Assembly: GCF_003663945.1 (NCBI RefSeq)
Contig: NZ_RCCH01000006.1
Location: 1 to 64,000 of the forward strand
DNA from: Lacinutrix venerupis
GTDB lineage: Bacteria; Bacteroidota; Bacteroidia; Flavobacteriales; Flavobacteriaceae
Direction: 5' to 3'
DNA: 64,000 nt
Of the stretch, positions 27,936-36,160 are shown in pieces. Position 1 is the first letter of the stretch. Each line of letters begins with the position of its first letter. The notes beneath the pieces were generated by a model. That model worked only from the letters and a program-made list of their open reading frames with translations, made no database searches and was not told the DNA's origin. The position numbers were made by a program, and so were the translations under genes.

Positions 27936-28673
27936 CTATTTATTCCAAATGCTCCAGGATTTTTCAGCTTGTAATTCTAACATTTTTTCTCCATTAATTA
28001 TTGTAGCATTATTTTTCTTTCCTAATCTTAGAAATTTTGTTTCTGAAGGATTATAAATTAAATCGAATAATATATGTTGATTTGTTATTGCATGATATGG
28101 AATATCTGGGCATGCTTCCACATTTGGAAAGGTGCCTAAAGGTGTGCAGTTTATTATTATTTGATGAGAATTAATTATTGATTCTGAAAGTTGATTATAG
28201 GTAAAAGTAACATTTTGTGATGCTTTTCTGGATACAAACGAATACTCAATATCAAGAGATTTTAATGCATAAGCAATGGCTTTACTTGCTCCGCCTGTGC
28301 CTAAAATTAAAGCTTTTTTATGATGCTTTTTTAAAAAAGGATTTAAGGTGTTTTTAAAGCCGTAAAAATCTGTATTGTACCCAACGTATTTTCCTTTTTT
28401 TGTAATTTTTATAGTGTTTACAGCACCTATAGCTTTTGCTTTTTTATTTAACTTATCTAAAAAAGGCATAACACTTTCTTTATAAGGTATTGTAACATTA
28501 AAGCCTTTAATGGCTTTGTCTTTTTTTAATTTTGTTTCAAATAAAGAAATGTTTTCAAGGTCAAAATTTTCATAAGTTGTATTTTTTATTTCTTCATTTT
28601 CAAATTTATTTTTAAAATAATTTCTTGAGAAGGAATATGAAATGTCTTTTCCTATTAAACCAAATTTACGCAT
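27936..28673 (-). CDS. aroE: Shikimate dehydrogenase
   Basis: 245 residues from the ATG at 28673 (MRKFGLIGKDISYSFSRNYF). A start eight codons upstream is possible but the family begins here. Substrate motif FNVTIPYKESV near residue 60, catalytic lysine in that segment, NTDFYGF near 102 and the NADP site LGTGGASKAIAYAL near 124. It reduces 3-dehydroshikimate to shikimate in aromatic amino acid synthesis. Its start overlaps the end of the DUF368 gene by eight bases, so it is last in a three-gene transcript. Confidence 0.94.
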   Translation of the reverse strand: MRKFGLIGKDISYSFSRNYFKNKFENEEIKNTTYENFDLENISLFETKLKKDKAIKGFNVTIPYKESVMPFLDKLNKKAKAIGAVNTIKITKKGKYVGYNTDFYGFKNTLNPFLKKHHKKALILGTGGASKAIAYALKSLDIEYSFVSRKASQNVTFTYNQLSESIINSHQIIINCTPLGTFPNVEACPDIPYHAITNQHILFDLIYNPSETKFLRLGKKNNATIINGEKMLELQAEKSWSIWNK

Positions 28674-29685
28674 GTGTTTGTCGTGTTTTTCTGCCATACC
28701 ATTCTAAACCAAGTACAATTGCAATACCTGCTATAATGTAAAAAATAGCTATAAAAGTTTCTGTATTGAGTTCTGGAATAAAGCGTTTGTAGTTTTCTAT
28801 TATGTGTTTTCCGCCAGAATCTAAACTTTTAACGCCTAAATTATTAGTTTTAAAAATAGTTTCCTTCCAAGGCCAAACTACACCTAGAGAGCCAACAATA
28901 AAACCAATTATAGATGCTGTTGTAACACTTTTATAATGTTTTAAGATGTAACTTAATATGTGAGAGAAACTAACCAACCCAACAACAGAGCCTAAAGTAA
29001 ATACAAAAAGAACTTTAAGCATTCTTACACGTTCTGTATTATTAATAAAGCTAAAGTTGCCTCCAAGAATTTCGTAAAAGGTATCAAAAAGTGCATTAAC
29101 AGAATCTACTAGAAGTAGTACATAATTTCCTAATAATATTAAAATAAAAGAGCCTGAGAAACCAGGTAACGTCATTCCGGAAACGCTAATAATACCACAT
29201 AAAAAAACAAACCATAGATTGTCGTTTTCCATTGCAGGATCAAGAAAACTTATACTTATACCAATAAGTGCGCCAATTAAAAGTGCTACGTAGGTTGTTA
29301 TTTTCCAATCTTTAAAATCTTTACTAATGTAATAGATTGAGCCTATAATCATCCCGAAAAAAACACTCCAAACGTACAACTCGTAATGCTTAATAAAATA
29401 GTCTAAAATTTTTGAAACACTAAAATAGCTCACTAGCATTCCAAAAAATAATAAGCTTAAAAATCTTCCATTTATGTAGTAAAAAAATGACTTGAATCTG
29501 CCATTAAAAAATAACTTAAATGCGGTTACATTTACACGTTTTAAAGAATGAATAAATTCTTCATAAAAACCAGCAACAAATGCCACAACACCACCAGATA
29601 CACCAGGAACTTTATTTGCAGCTCCCATTCCTAATCCTTTAAGGATTAAAAAAAGTTTATCTGTTAATGTGCGTGTACTTTGCAT
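28666..29685 (-). CDS. DUF368 family polyprenyl-phosphate transporter, PopT-type (second copy)
   Basis: 339 residues, about eight to ten membrane spans. DUF368 marks: GAANKVPGVSGGVVAFVAGF in the first span region and GMTLPGFSGSFILILLGNY near the middle, the two inverted-repeat-like PGxSG motifs. DUF368 proteins (PopT) were shown to recycle undecaprenyl phosphate across the inner membrane in other bacteria, serving peptidoglycan and glycan assembly. It overlaps the first copy by one base (29685). Having two adjacent divergent copies may mean a heterodimer or two lipid carriers; this is inference. Confidence 0.9.
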   Translation of the reverse strand: MQSTRTLTDKLFLILKGLGMGAANKVPGVSGGVVAFVAGFYEEFIHSLKRVNVTAFKLFFNGRFKSFFYYINGRFLSLLFFGMLVSYFSVSKILDYFIKHYELYVWSVFFGMIIGSIYYISKDFKDWKITTYVALLIGALIGISISFLDPAMENDNLWFVFLCGIISVSGMTLPGFSGSFILILLGNYVLLLVDSVNALFDTFYEILGGNFSFINNTERVRMLKVLFVFTLGSVVGLVSFSHILSYILKHYKSVTTASIIGFIVGSLGVVWPWKETIFKTNNLGVKSLDSGGKHIIENYKRFIPELNTETFIAIFYIIAGIAIVLGLEWYGRKTRQTHA

Positions 29686-30692
29686 TATACTTTTTTGGAC
29701 CCTATTTTTTCTAACACAAAAATGGTTAAGAAACCAACAACCATTAATAGAATAGCAAAAATTAATTGCGGATTAACTCCATTAAGTTCTGAATATAAAT
29801 TAGGTAAAATACTTTCTTCTAAAACAGTTTTATAGCTTTCATAATCGTTAGTTTCCTTTTGAAAAACAGATAGTGTACCAAGCTCTGAAACTTGATTAAA
29901 ATCTATTACTTTACCTGTTTCGTCTTTCATTACTGAAATTGTTCTTTTCCAAGGCCACATTTTATTTAAAGAACCTAAAATAAATCCAGTTAATAAAGCT
30001 AAGGTTGTATTATGATAGTTTTTAAATAGCCATTTTAGTAATTTACTAAAACTTAATAAGCCAGCAATAGCACCTATTGCAAAAAGGCCTATTTTTTTAA
30101 AATCCCAATCGTTTATTGCGTTACTTAAAGCTGTGTATGCTCCTAAAATAATTAAGATAAATGAGCCGGAAATACCTGGTAAAATCATTGCGCAAATGGC
30201 AATAGCTCCAGCAAAAAATAAAAACCATGCACTATTATTTGCTCCAAGAGAAGGTAAACTAGTAATGTAAAAGGCAAGAGCAGCTCCGGCTAAAAGTACA
30301 AAAACACTCCCAATTGTCCATTTGGTGATTTGTTTTCCAACAAAATAAATACTTACAACTATAAGTCCAAAAAAGAACGACCAAATTAAAACAGGATGTT
30401 GTTCTATTAAATATTTTGCTAATCGCATAAATGAAGCAAAACTTATAAGGATTCCTGTTAATAAAGCTAAAAGAAAATTACCGTTAGCTTGTTTCCAAAA
30501 TGATTTTAAACCATCTTGTTTTAGTGTTTTAAAAAGCGACAAGTTAATGTTGCTAATTGAAGAAATTAACTCTTCATAAATACCAGAGATAAAAGCTATA
30601 GTTCCACCAGAAACACCTGGTACAGCATCTGCTGCACCCATAGCTACACCTTTAAGTGCTATTAAAAAATAGTCTTTAAATTTTCTTTGCAT
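29685..30692 (-). CDS. DUF368 family polyprenyl-phosphate transporter, PopT-type (first copy)
   Basis: 335 residues from the ATG at 30692; an upstream TTG at 30716 lies inside the -7 promoter box and is rejected. The PGVSGG motif is in GAADAVPGVSGGTIAFISGI and the second in MILPGISGSFILIILGAYTA. About eight membrane spans. Clearly a paralogue of the next gene (same motif order and SLNKMWPWK versus SLGVVWPWK). Presumed role is return of undecaprenyl phosphate to the cytoplasmic face. Fits a genome with a glycan locus, though not adjacent to it. Confidence 0.9.
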   Translation of the reverse strand: MQRKFKDYFLIALKGVAMGAADAVPGVSGGTIAFISGIYEELISSISNINLSLFKTLKQDGLKSFWKQANGNFLLALLTGILISFASFMRLAKYLIEQHPVLIWSFFFGLIVVSIYFVGKQITKWTIGSVFVLLAGAALAFYITSLPSLGANNSAWFLFFAGAIAICAMILPGISGSFILIILGAYTALSNAINDWDFKKIGLFAIGAIAGLLSFSKLLKWLFKNYHNTTLALLTGFILGSLNKMWPWKRTISVMKDETGKVIDFNQVSELGTLSVFQKETNDYESYKTVLEESILPNLYSELNGVNPQLIFAILLMVVGFLTIFVLEKIGSKKV

Positions 30693-30713
30693 GCTTTTAC
30701 TTTTCAATCTAAC

Positions 30714-30743
30714 CAAAGGTATACATTTTTAGTAATCCTACAA
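30714..30743 (-). promoter_or_regulatory. Promoter of the DUF368-DUF368-aroE operon
   Basis: On the minus strand TTG (30743-30741), a spacer of 19 bases and TACCTTTG (30721-30714) match the Bacteroidota promoter TTG-N19-TAnnTTTG. The start codon at 30692 follows 21 bases later. Confidence 0.65.
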
Positions 30744-30790
30744 GGTGTTTATTTAGCTTGCAATGGTTAAAAATATTATTTAGATGTTTT

Positions 30791-31702
30791 TTATTCTAAC
30801 ATCCAATTTACCAAGTCTTTTTCGTTAACTATAGACCAAGAATGTGGATGTCTTTCTCCATTTGCTCGATAACCTTTGTTTTTTGTTTTTATAAGTTGGA
30901 TATTTTTATTGCCAAACGTGGTTTTTAATTGTTCTGATAATTTTTGAATATAGAATGCATTTAAATCTTCGTAACTATTTTTAGCGTGATTATTCCACCA
31001 TTTTAAATCTGGTTCTGTATAAAATCTTATTTTTAATTTCTTTAATCCTTTTAAGTTGTTAATGTTTTGTGTTTTAAATGTAAAAGGAGCGTTTTTTTCG
31101 TAATTAGATATTCCGTTTTGTGGATTCCCAAATTCGTTATCTAACATGTGTTTAATCCATTTAGACTCTTGAATAGCACGTTCTGAATAGTTTAATTCTA
31201 AATTTTTTTCGGCTGTTTGGTAAAGTGCTAAAAGATCAATTGGAGAATCTACTATAAACACTCCTTTAGGTTTTACTAGACTTTTATTTTTTACTAAATA
31301 ATCGCTAATTAATAAACTTACATTTCCTCCGCTGGAAAAGCCACCAATATAAATGTTGTTTTTGTTAAGTTGCTGTTCGTTAATTATTTTTGTAAGCTGC
31401 TCGCTTAATTCTTGTTTTTCTTCAGGTTTGAGGTATAAGCGTTGGTTTAAATTCATAGCTAAAACCGAAAAATTATTTGCAACACTAATATCTGCAATTT
31501 TAAATTCAGTTAATGTGTTCTCAGCATCGCAAGGGAAACAAGGAAATAAAATTAATAGTCCTTTTTGTTTTTTTGCTTTAATTAATTGGAATTCTGAAGT
31601 TTTTATTATTTCAGATTTTAAATAGTCTGTTTGATTATTTTTTTTAGAATGACCTTTACAAGACATTACAATTAAGATTAAAATTATGATGTATTTCTGC
31701 AT
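30791..31702 (-). CDS. Lipoprotein with alpha/beta hydrolase fold
   Basis: 303 residues. The N-terminus MQKYIIILILIVMSCKG carries a lipobox with cysteine at about residue 15, so the protein is probably lipid-anchored. The nucleophile elbow GGFSSGGNVS near residue 125 and the later VDSPIDLLALY and RHPHSW (candidate catalytic histidine) support an alpha/beta hydrolase fold. Substrate unknown. It stands alone between the DUF368 operon and the uracil-DNA glycosylase family gene. Confidence 0.85.
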   Translation of the reverse strand: MQKYIIILILIVMSCKGHSKKNNQTDYLKSEIIKTSEFQLIKAKKQKGLLILFPCFPCDAENTLTEFKIADISVANNFSVLAMNLNQRLYLKPEEKQELSEQLTKIINEQQLNKNNIYIGGFSSGGNVSLLISDYLVKNKSLVKPKGVFIVDSPIDLLALYQTAEKNLELNYSERAIQESKWIKHMLDNEFGNPQNGISNYEKNAPFTFKTQNINNLKGLKKLKIRFYTEPDLKWWNNHAKNSYEDLNAFYIQKLSEQLKTTFGNKNIQLIKTKNKGYRANGERHPHSWSIVNEKDLVNWMLE

Positions 31703-31774
31703 ATTTAATTCTCGATTTAAATGTTTGTGTAGGTTTTATAATCTGTTTTAATTTTATAGATTTTTGGCAATCAT

Positions 31775-32347
31775 TTATTTTAAGATTCTTTTTATTTCTT
31801 TTTGCAATTCAGGTAATACTAAACGTGTAAACCATTCGTTTTTGGCTTGCCAAATATTATTTCTTGGAGATGGATGTGGAAGTACAAAATATTTTGGTAA
31901 ATATTCTTTAAAGTTTTTTACTGTTTCTGTTAATGTTCTCTTTGCGCTCTCTTTAAGGTAATAATCTTGTGCATATTTCCCTATTAATAAAATTAACTCT
32001 ACATTTTGTAATTTATTAAATAAATGATTGTGCCATAATGGAGCACATTCTTTTCTTGGTGGTAAGTCTCCAGATTTGCCTTTTCCGGGATAGCAAAAAC
32101 CCATTGGAATTATTGCAATTTTTTGAGAGTTGTAAAAATCAGTTTTATCAATTTTCATCCAGCTTCTTAAATTTTCACCACTTTTATCATTCCAAGGAAT
32201 ACCGGTTTTATGAACTATAGTTCCTGGAGCTTGTCCAATTATAATTATTTTACTTTTTGGATGTGCCGATAGTACTGGTCGTGGACCAAGCTCTAAGTGT
32301 TCTTTGCAAACATTACAATTTGATATATCTTTTATTAGGCTATCCAC
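31775..32347 (-). CDS. Uracil-DNA glycosylase family protein
   Basis: 190 residues. SKIIIIGQAPGTIVHKTGIP near residue 33 is the family motif 1 (GQAPG), followed by PWNDKSGENLRSWM, and motif 2 is LPHPSPRNN near 155. A small N-terminal cluster of two cysteines (NCNVCKEHL) is present but the four-cysteine iron-sulfur set of family 4 is not complete. Such enzymes remove uracil or related bases from DNA; exact subfamily is uncertain. Confidence 0.88.
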   Translation of the reverse strand: MDSLIKDISNCNVCKEHLELGPRPVLSAHPKSKIIIIGQAPGTIVHKTGIPWNDKSGENLRSWMKIDKTDFYNSQKIAIIPMGFCYPGKGKSGDLPPRKECAPLWHNHLFNKLQNVELILLIGKYAQDYYLKESAKRTLTETVKNFKEYLPKYFVLPHPSPRNNIWQAKNEWFTRLVLPELQKEIKRILK

Positions 32348-32422
32348 ATGTAATAAAATTATTTTTTCTTTTTTTTAATTTAGTTAATAGTAGAAAAGAT
32401 ATTTATATGATTTAACTGTGAT

Positions 32423-32968
32423 TTACTGTAAATTTAATTGCCATGACACTCCAAATTTATCTTGAACAAAACCAAATTTTTTGCTAAATCCATAATTATT
32501 TAAAGGCATCATAATTGTTCCATCATGTGATAGTTTTGAAAATAATTTTTCAAGTTCACTTTCATTTTTGCACTCAATGTAATTGGAAACAGCAGGAGTA
32601 AAATCCCAATCGTGAATTGGTGGGCTGTCGCTACACATAAATAGATTTCCATTTAATTTAAATGTGGCATGCATAATTTTTCCTTCATCTATTGGAGCAT
32701 TTTTCTCCCATCGTTTTACATTAATAATCTCAGAATTATCAAATAATTCTACATAAAAATTCATTGCATTTTCGGCATTGTTTTTTTGAAATGTAAGAAA
32801 TGTGGCTATTTGATGATTATTAGAGTTGTTTTCGTTTATTAATTTTTTAAGACTATCAATTTCTAATTGTAGTTTTTCTTTTTCTACACTAGAATTTTTG
32901 TCTTCTTTAAAATTAGTACAACTAACTAATATTGAATTTAAAATTAAAATTTGTAGTATTTTTTTCAT
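32423..32968 (-). CDS. VOC superfamily (PhnB-like) lipoprotein
   Basis: 181 residues. A lipobox (ILVSC, cysteine 17) follows a short hydrophobic stretch. A coiled segment with many lysines and glutamates comes next, then a VOC/PhnB fold: IATFLTFQKNNAENAMNFYV, IMHATFKLNGNLFMCSD and the end FGFVQDKFGVSWQLNL. PhnB-type proteins resemble 3-demethylubiquinone methyltransferase-like folds but usually lack that activity. An exported, lipid-anchored version is unusual. Role unknown. Confidence 0.82.
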   Translation of the reverse strand: MKKILQILILNSILVSCTNFKEDKNSSVEKEKLQLEIDSLKKLINENNSNNHQIATFLTFQKNNAENAMNFYVELFDNSEIINVKRWEKNAPIDEGKIMHATFKLNGNLFMCSDSPPIHDWDFTPAVSNYIECKNESELEKLFSKLSHDGTIMMPLNNYGFSKKFGFVQDKFGVSWQLNLQ

Positions 32969-33162
32969 TTTAACACGACTTTATTGTTTGATTTGTTTTA
33001 AAATATTTGCTACAAATTAAGATTAATCTACACTCTTTTATAGTATAAAGATAAATGTAATCTTATTTAATTATAGAATTTAATACTATTATTTATTGTG
33101 TATGCTAACTTTATACTTGTGGAAGTTTATAAATAATAATCTATTAATTTACTTGTTTTAAA

Positions 33163-33196
33163 TTAAAAACGGTTTGACGTTTAAAGTCAAACCGTT
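33163..33196 (-). terminator. Terminator hairpin in the gap left of the tolC remnant
   Basis: AACGGTTTGAC (33168-33178) pairs with GTCAAACCGTT (33186-33196), eleven pairs, seven-base loop. The T-run lies on the minus strand side. The rest of 32969-33297 shows nothing else recognisable. Confidence 0.7.
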
Positions 33197-33297
33197 ATAA
33201 TTTGTGCACTTTTATACTTACTAGTTTTTTAATGTTTTTTTTCATAAAAGCTCTAATTTTTTTTTGGTTAAAAATTTCAGTTTATAATTAAGATAAA

Positions 33298-33332
33298 AAA
33301 GCCATTCTATACTTTTTTTACAGAATGGCTTT
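33298..33332 (-). terminator. Terminator of the tolC-type remnant
   Basis: AAAGCCATTCT (33298-33308) pairs with AGAATGGCTTT (33322-33332), eleven pairs. Reading the minus strand it is followed by six T. It lies 19 bases after the remnant's stop codon and is evidently the terminator of the once complete gene. Confidence 0.8.
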
Positions 33333-33351
33333 AATATAGAGTGTTTTATAG

Positions 33352-33612
33352 CTAATTCCAGCCACCACCTAAGGCTTGACATATTTTAACATTGGCCAAA
33401 AGTTGGTCTCTTTTTGTTTCAATAATTTCAATTTTATAATCTAAGGCTTCACGTTGTGTTAATAATACTTCAGTATATTCTGCTCTAGCCGATTTAAAAA
33501 GTTTAATAGAGAGATCAATAGCCTCTGTCATAGCTTCTACTTGTTTAGCTTTTAAATTGTAATTTTCTTTTAAGTTTTTAATATCCGAAAGCGTATTAGC
33601 GACTTCGATGTA
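33352..33612 (-). pseudogene. C-terminal remnant of a TolC-family outer membrane efflux protein
   Basis: Translating the minus strand gives 86 residues that start YIEVANTLSD and end QALGGGWN and stop. The segments SARAEYTEVLLTQREALDY and KRDQLLANVKICQALGGGW are the classical end of RND-type outer membrane factors (CusC/NodT type). The N-terminal 370 or so residues are missing. The homology stops exactly where the array palindrome begins (33611-33617), and a TGA stop lies just upstream in frame. So the gene was cut by insertion or by array-associated deletion. No start codon for this fragment is credible. Confidence 0.9.
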
Positions 33613-33743
33613 TCAACGGTCTTGTGTATGGTTTGTTGCGTGTTTAAGTCACTAAGTTAGTAAATAAAAACCGAATAGAAAATCCGCTAGGATTTTCGTA
33701 AGTAGGCTAGAACTAGTAATAAATTATATACGGTGTTGTGCCC
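33611..33743 (-). repeat. attC-like palindrome 4 (closes the Fic cassette)
   Basis: 133 bp. Read on the minus strand it opens GGGCACAAC and ends GTTGATA. The opening is the inverse complement of GTTGTGCCC found at the upstream border of the Fic cassette. Inside are TAGTTCTAG, the arm GAAAATCC/GGATTTTC and a degenerate outer stem. It is the most diverged of the four, as often seen at the distal end of an array. Confidence 0.85.
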
Positions 33744-33745
33744 AG

Positions 33746-34699
33746 TTATTTTAAACGGTAGATTGTCTTATTTTTTTCTCCTATTTTTTCAAATAAATTT
33801 AATTCAACTCCTTTTTTTAAATCTCTACTTGCAGTTGCTGAAGAAATGTCTTTAAAAACATCCATATAATCTTTTCTTGTAAATTCAATTTTGTTTAATG
33901 AAACATAATATTCTAATCTATCTTTTTCATTTAAAGTTCGATTATTAAAATCTAATAATTGACTTATTGAAATGTCAATTACGTTAAGCATATATTCAAT
34001 AAACTTAGTTGACTTTCCAGATTTATCACTTTCAGCTAAAGCTTTGTAATATTTTTCCTGGTCATTACTGATTAATGTTTCAAAAGGTAAAAACTCAAAT
34101 ATTGGATATTTTTCCATTAAAATTAAAGTTTGCCATAATCTTCCCATTCTTCCATTTCCATCCAAAAATGGATGTATAAATTCCATTTCGTAATGAAAAA
34201 CACAACTTTTAATTAATTCAATTTCATCAGAATTTTTCAAATATTCAAAAAGGTCTTTCATTAAGAATGGCACATTTTCAAATGGTGGTGCTAAATGCTC
34301 AATTTTAGAGCCTTTTACAATACCGACACTCTGAGTTCTATATTTCCCTGAATTTTCGATTAAACCTTCCATTAAGTTTTGGTGCGCTTTTAAAAAAGAT
34401 TTTTCATTAGAAGGATTGTAATCATCTAAATTTTCATAGATTTTGATTGCATTTAAAACTTCAATAACATCTTTTTTAGGTCCAATAACTCTTTTGTTTT
34501 CAAGAAGTGCAGTAATCTGTTCCTCTGTAAGTGTGTTTCCTTCTATTTTTAACGAAGAATGAATAGTTTTGATTCTATTCTGTTTTCTCAATTTAGGTGA
34601 AGGCCTGTTTAATAAATTAGCATTTACTTCTCCTATTTTCTCTGAGATAGAAGTTATTAATTTTAAAATAGAAGATGTAATTTCGTAAGGTGGTTTCAT
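33746..34699 (-). CDS. Fic family protein (cassette 4 cargo)
   Basis: 317 residues. The Fic active site HPFLDGNGRMGR (H176 to R187) is intact, and the inhibitory helix motif S-x-x-x-E-G (S49-E53-G54, in SSLKIEGNTL) lies N-terminal, so it is a class II, self-inhibited enzyme. Fic proteins transfer AMP (or other groups) from nucleotides to hydroxyls of target proteins. A winged-helix-like C-terminus follows (LEYYVSLNKIEFTRKDYMDV). The gene fills its cassette and its stop lies two bases from the palindrome. A -7-like TATCTTTG occurs upstream on the minus strand, so it may have its own promoter. Confidence 0.93.
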   Translation of the reverse strand: MKPPYEITSSILKLITSISEKIGEVNANLLNRPSPKLRKQNRIKTIHSSLKIEGNTLTEEQITALLENKRVIGPKKDVIEVLNAIKIYENLDDYNPSNEKSFLKAHQNLMEGLIENSGKYRTQSVGIVKGSKIEHLAPPFENVPFLMKDLFEYLKNSDEIELIKSCVFHYEMEFIHPFLDGNGRMGRLWQTLILMEKYPIFEFLPFETLISNDQEKYYKALAESDKSGKSTKFIEYMLNVIDISISQLLDFNNRTLNEKDRLEYYVSLNKIEFTRKDYMDVFKDISSATASRDLKKGVELNLFEKIGEKNKTIYRLK

Positions 34700-34777
34700 T
34701 TTTTGATACTATCATTTGATACTATCAAAGATACAATCATTTAATCTGAATAATGTTATGAAACGGATTTTTTAATT

Positions 34778-34913
34778 GGGCACAACGGTTTTGTATATGA
34801 TACGTTGCGTGTGTGAGCAACTAATTTAGCAAATAAAAACCGAATAGAAAATCCGCGAGGATTTTCGTAAGTAGGCTAGTACTAGCAATGGATTATATAC
34901 GGTGTTGTACCAC
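34778..34913 (-). repeat. attC-like palindrome 3
   Basis: 136 bp. On the minus strand it opens GTGGTACAAC and ends GTTGTGCCC. The opening mirrors GTTGTACCAC at the upstream border of its own cassette (35541-35550 on plus). Arms: GTTGC/GCAAC, GAAAATCC-GCGA-GGATTTTC, CTAGTACTAG, and an outer stem TATATnATnCnTTGC with the same unpaired positions as its sisters. Confidence 0.93.
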
Positions 34914-34920
34914 GTATTTT

Positions 34921-35538
34921 TTATTCCGTCTTCTTTTGTTTTTCAATCAGTTTTTTTAATTCGTCCATTTTCCAACTTGTAGTAAAAGTCACTACTAAAG
35001 GAAAATCATTTTTATCGGATTGGTCAAAATAAAAGTCAAGTTTTGGAATTTCAAATTCCTTATTTTTCTGATAAACTGTTACTTGAGATTTGGTTTCATA
35101 ATCCTCCGTTTGAGTTGATTCAATTATGGTTTTTGAACTATACTTTTCAAATTCGTGTGTAAGTCTTTCGTATTCGTCAATTTGTGTGTATTCATTCGTA
35201 AATCTAATTACCATTGTCAGCGAGAAAATGCCATATTTTTCTTGGTGCGAGTCGTAGTTGATTCTAAAAATTCCCTCTTTAATTTCTCCTTTGATTGTCG
35301 GATGGTTATTAAATTCAGTCGCATATGAGTGATTTTTAACATCAACAATTGTACTTGTCCAACCATATTCAAATTTGAAGTCAGATTCTTTAACTATTTC
35401 ACTCGGCTTTTGGTTTAGGTTAAGTCCGAAAAACAATTCGCTTATTTTCTTTTCCATTTCAGTTTCTTGAGCAAAGATTTGAAATTGAAATGTCATAAAT
35501 AAAATTCCAATTATGTATTTCAGATTTCGTTTTCTCAT
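34921..35538 (-). CDS. Secreted protein of unknown function (cassette 3 cargo)
   Basis: 205 residues from the ATG at 35538. A longer frame reaches into the palindrome and is rejected because the signal peptide begins here (MRKRNLKYIIGILFMTFQFQ, ending IFAQ). The mature part is rich in charged residues and beta-prone stretches (GIFRINYDSHQEKYGIFSLT). No known domain is recognised. The start codon is two bases from the cassette border at 35541-35550 and the stop is seven bases from the next palindrome, so almost the whole cassette is coding. Confidence 0.83.
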   Translation of the reverse strand: MRKRNLKYIIGILFMTFQFQIFAQETEMEKKISELFFGLNLNQKPSEIVKESDFKFEYGWTSTIVDVKNHSYATEFNNHPTIKGEIKEGIFRINYDSHQEKYGIFSLTMVIRFTNEYTQIDEYERLTHEFEKYSSKTIIESTQTEDYETKSQVTVYQKNKEFEIPKLDFYFDQSDKNDFPLVVTFTTSWKMDELKKLIEKQKKTE

Positions 35539-35540
35539 AT

Positions 35541-35681
35541 GTGGTACAACGGTCTTGGCTATGGTTTCGTTACGGAATGGTACGCGAGTATCATTCCGCC
35601 GTAACCATAAATTTAGCAAAAAGGCTTGAAATTCCGATTAGGAATTTCAGCCGTAATGAACTATAGCCGTTGTTGTGTGGC
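35541..35681 (-). repeat. attC-like palindrome 2 (divergent sequence, same structure)
   Basis: 141 bp. On the minus strand it opens GCCACACAAC and ends GTTGTACCAC. Its interior differs from the other three, yet pairs equally well: GAAATTCC-GATTA-GGAATTTC replaces GAAAATCC/GGATTTTC, CGGAATG/CATTCCG replaces the short arm, and the outer stem is GGCTATnGTT(T)CnTTACGG with the same mismatch and bulge positions. The changes are compensatory. Confidence 0.9.
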
Positions 35682-35685
35682 GTTT

Positions 35686-36144
35686 TTATTTTTTAACACG
35701 TTCAAGTACAAATTCAGATTTTTTTCCATAAAGTGTTGTGGTCAGATGTAATTGATTTTCGACTAATTCATAGTCCGTTTCCCAATTCACTTTGTCTTTT
35801 AACAACACATTTATTTTTTCAATCGATGGTTTTATTTCGTACGTGCCATACATTTTTAATTCGTTGTCAATCATTTGGTTAAAAACTCCGCTATCATCGA
35901 ATTCCATTACATTATTGTTATAAGTCATTTTTGCAACATTAATAACATTGTCCAATGCCAAAGAATCGTTAAACACTTTTTTAAACTCTTTTGAAATAGA
36001 AATCGAATCTGTTTTAGTGTTCAGATAAAAGTCTCCGCTATCTACCGAAACGATTTTCCATTTTCCAATAATTTTATCTTGTTCATTTTGCGCACAAGAA
36101 ACAGTCAGACTAATTAAAAAAAGTAAGGTCAAAATTCTTTTCAT
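35686..36144 (-). CDS. Lipocalin-like lipoprotein (cassette 2 cargo)
   Basis: 152 residues from the ATG at 36144 (MKRILTLLFLISLTVSCAQ), with the lipobox cysteine at 17; seven more codons upstream are possible but give a poorer signal peptide. The start of the mature protein, DKIIGKWKIVSVDSGDFYL, is the GxW-type strand of lipocalin-like domains common in Bacteroidota lipoproteins, and YEIKPSIEKINVLLKD and HLTTTLYGKKSEFVLERV fit the remaining strands. The ligand is unknown. It fills its cassette, ending four bases from the palindrome. Confidence 0.85.
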   Translation of the reverse strand: MKRILTLLFLISLTVSCAQNEQDKIIGKWKIVSVDSGDFYLNTKTDSISISKEFKKVFNDSLALDNVINVAKMTYNNNVMEFDDSGVFNQMIDNELKMYGTYEIKPSIEKINVLLKDKVNWETDYELVENQLHLTTTLYGKKSEFVLERVKK

Positions 36145-36160
36145 AGGTTTGAGTTCAAAT

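Noticed and set aside
33352-33612. The tolC-type fragment as an intact small gene
   Set aside because: It has no credible start codon, a stop codon lies just upstream in frame, and it matches only the last 86 residues of a protein of about 450.
35539-35619. N-terminal extension of the cassette 3 protein into the palindrome
   Set aside because: The extra 27 residues are encoded by the recombination site itself, and a proper signal peptide starts at 35538.
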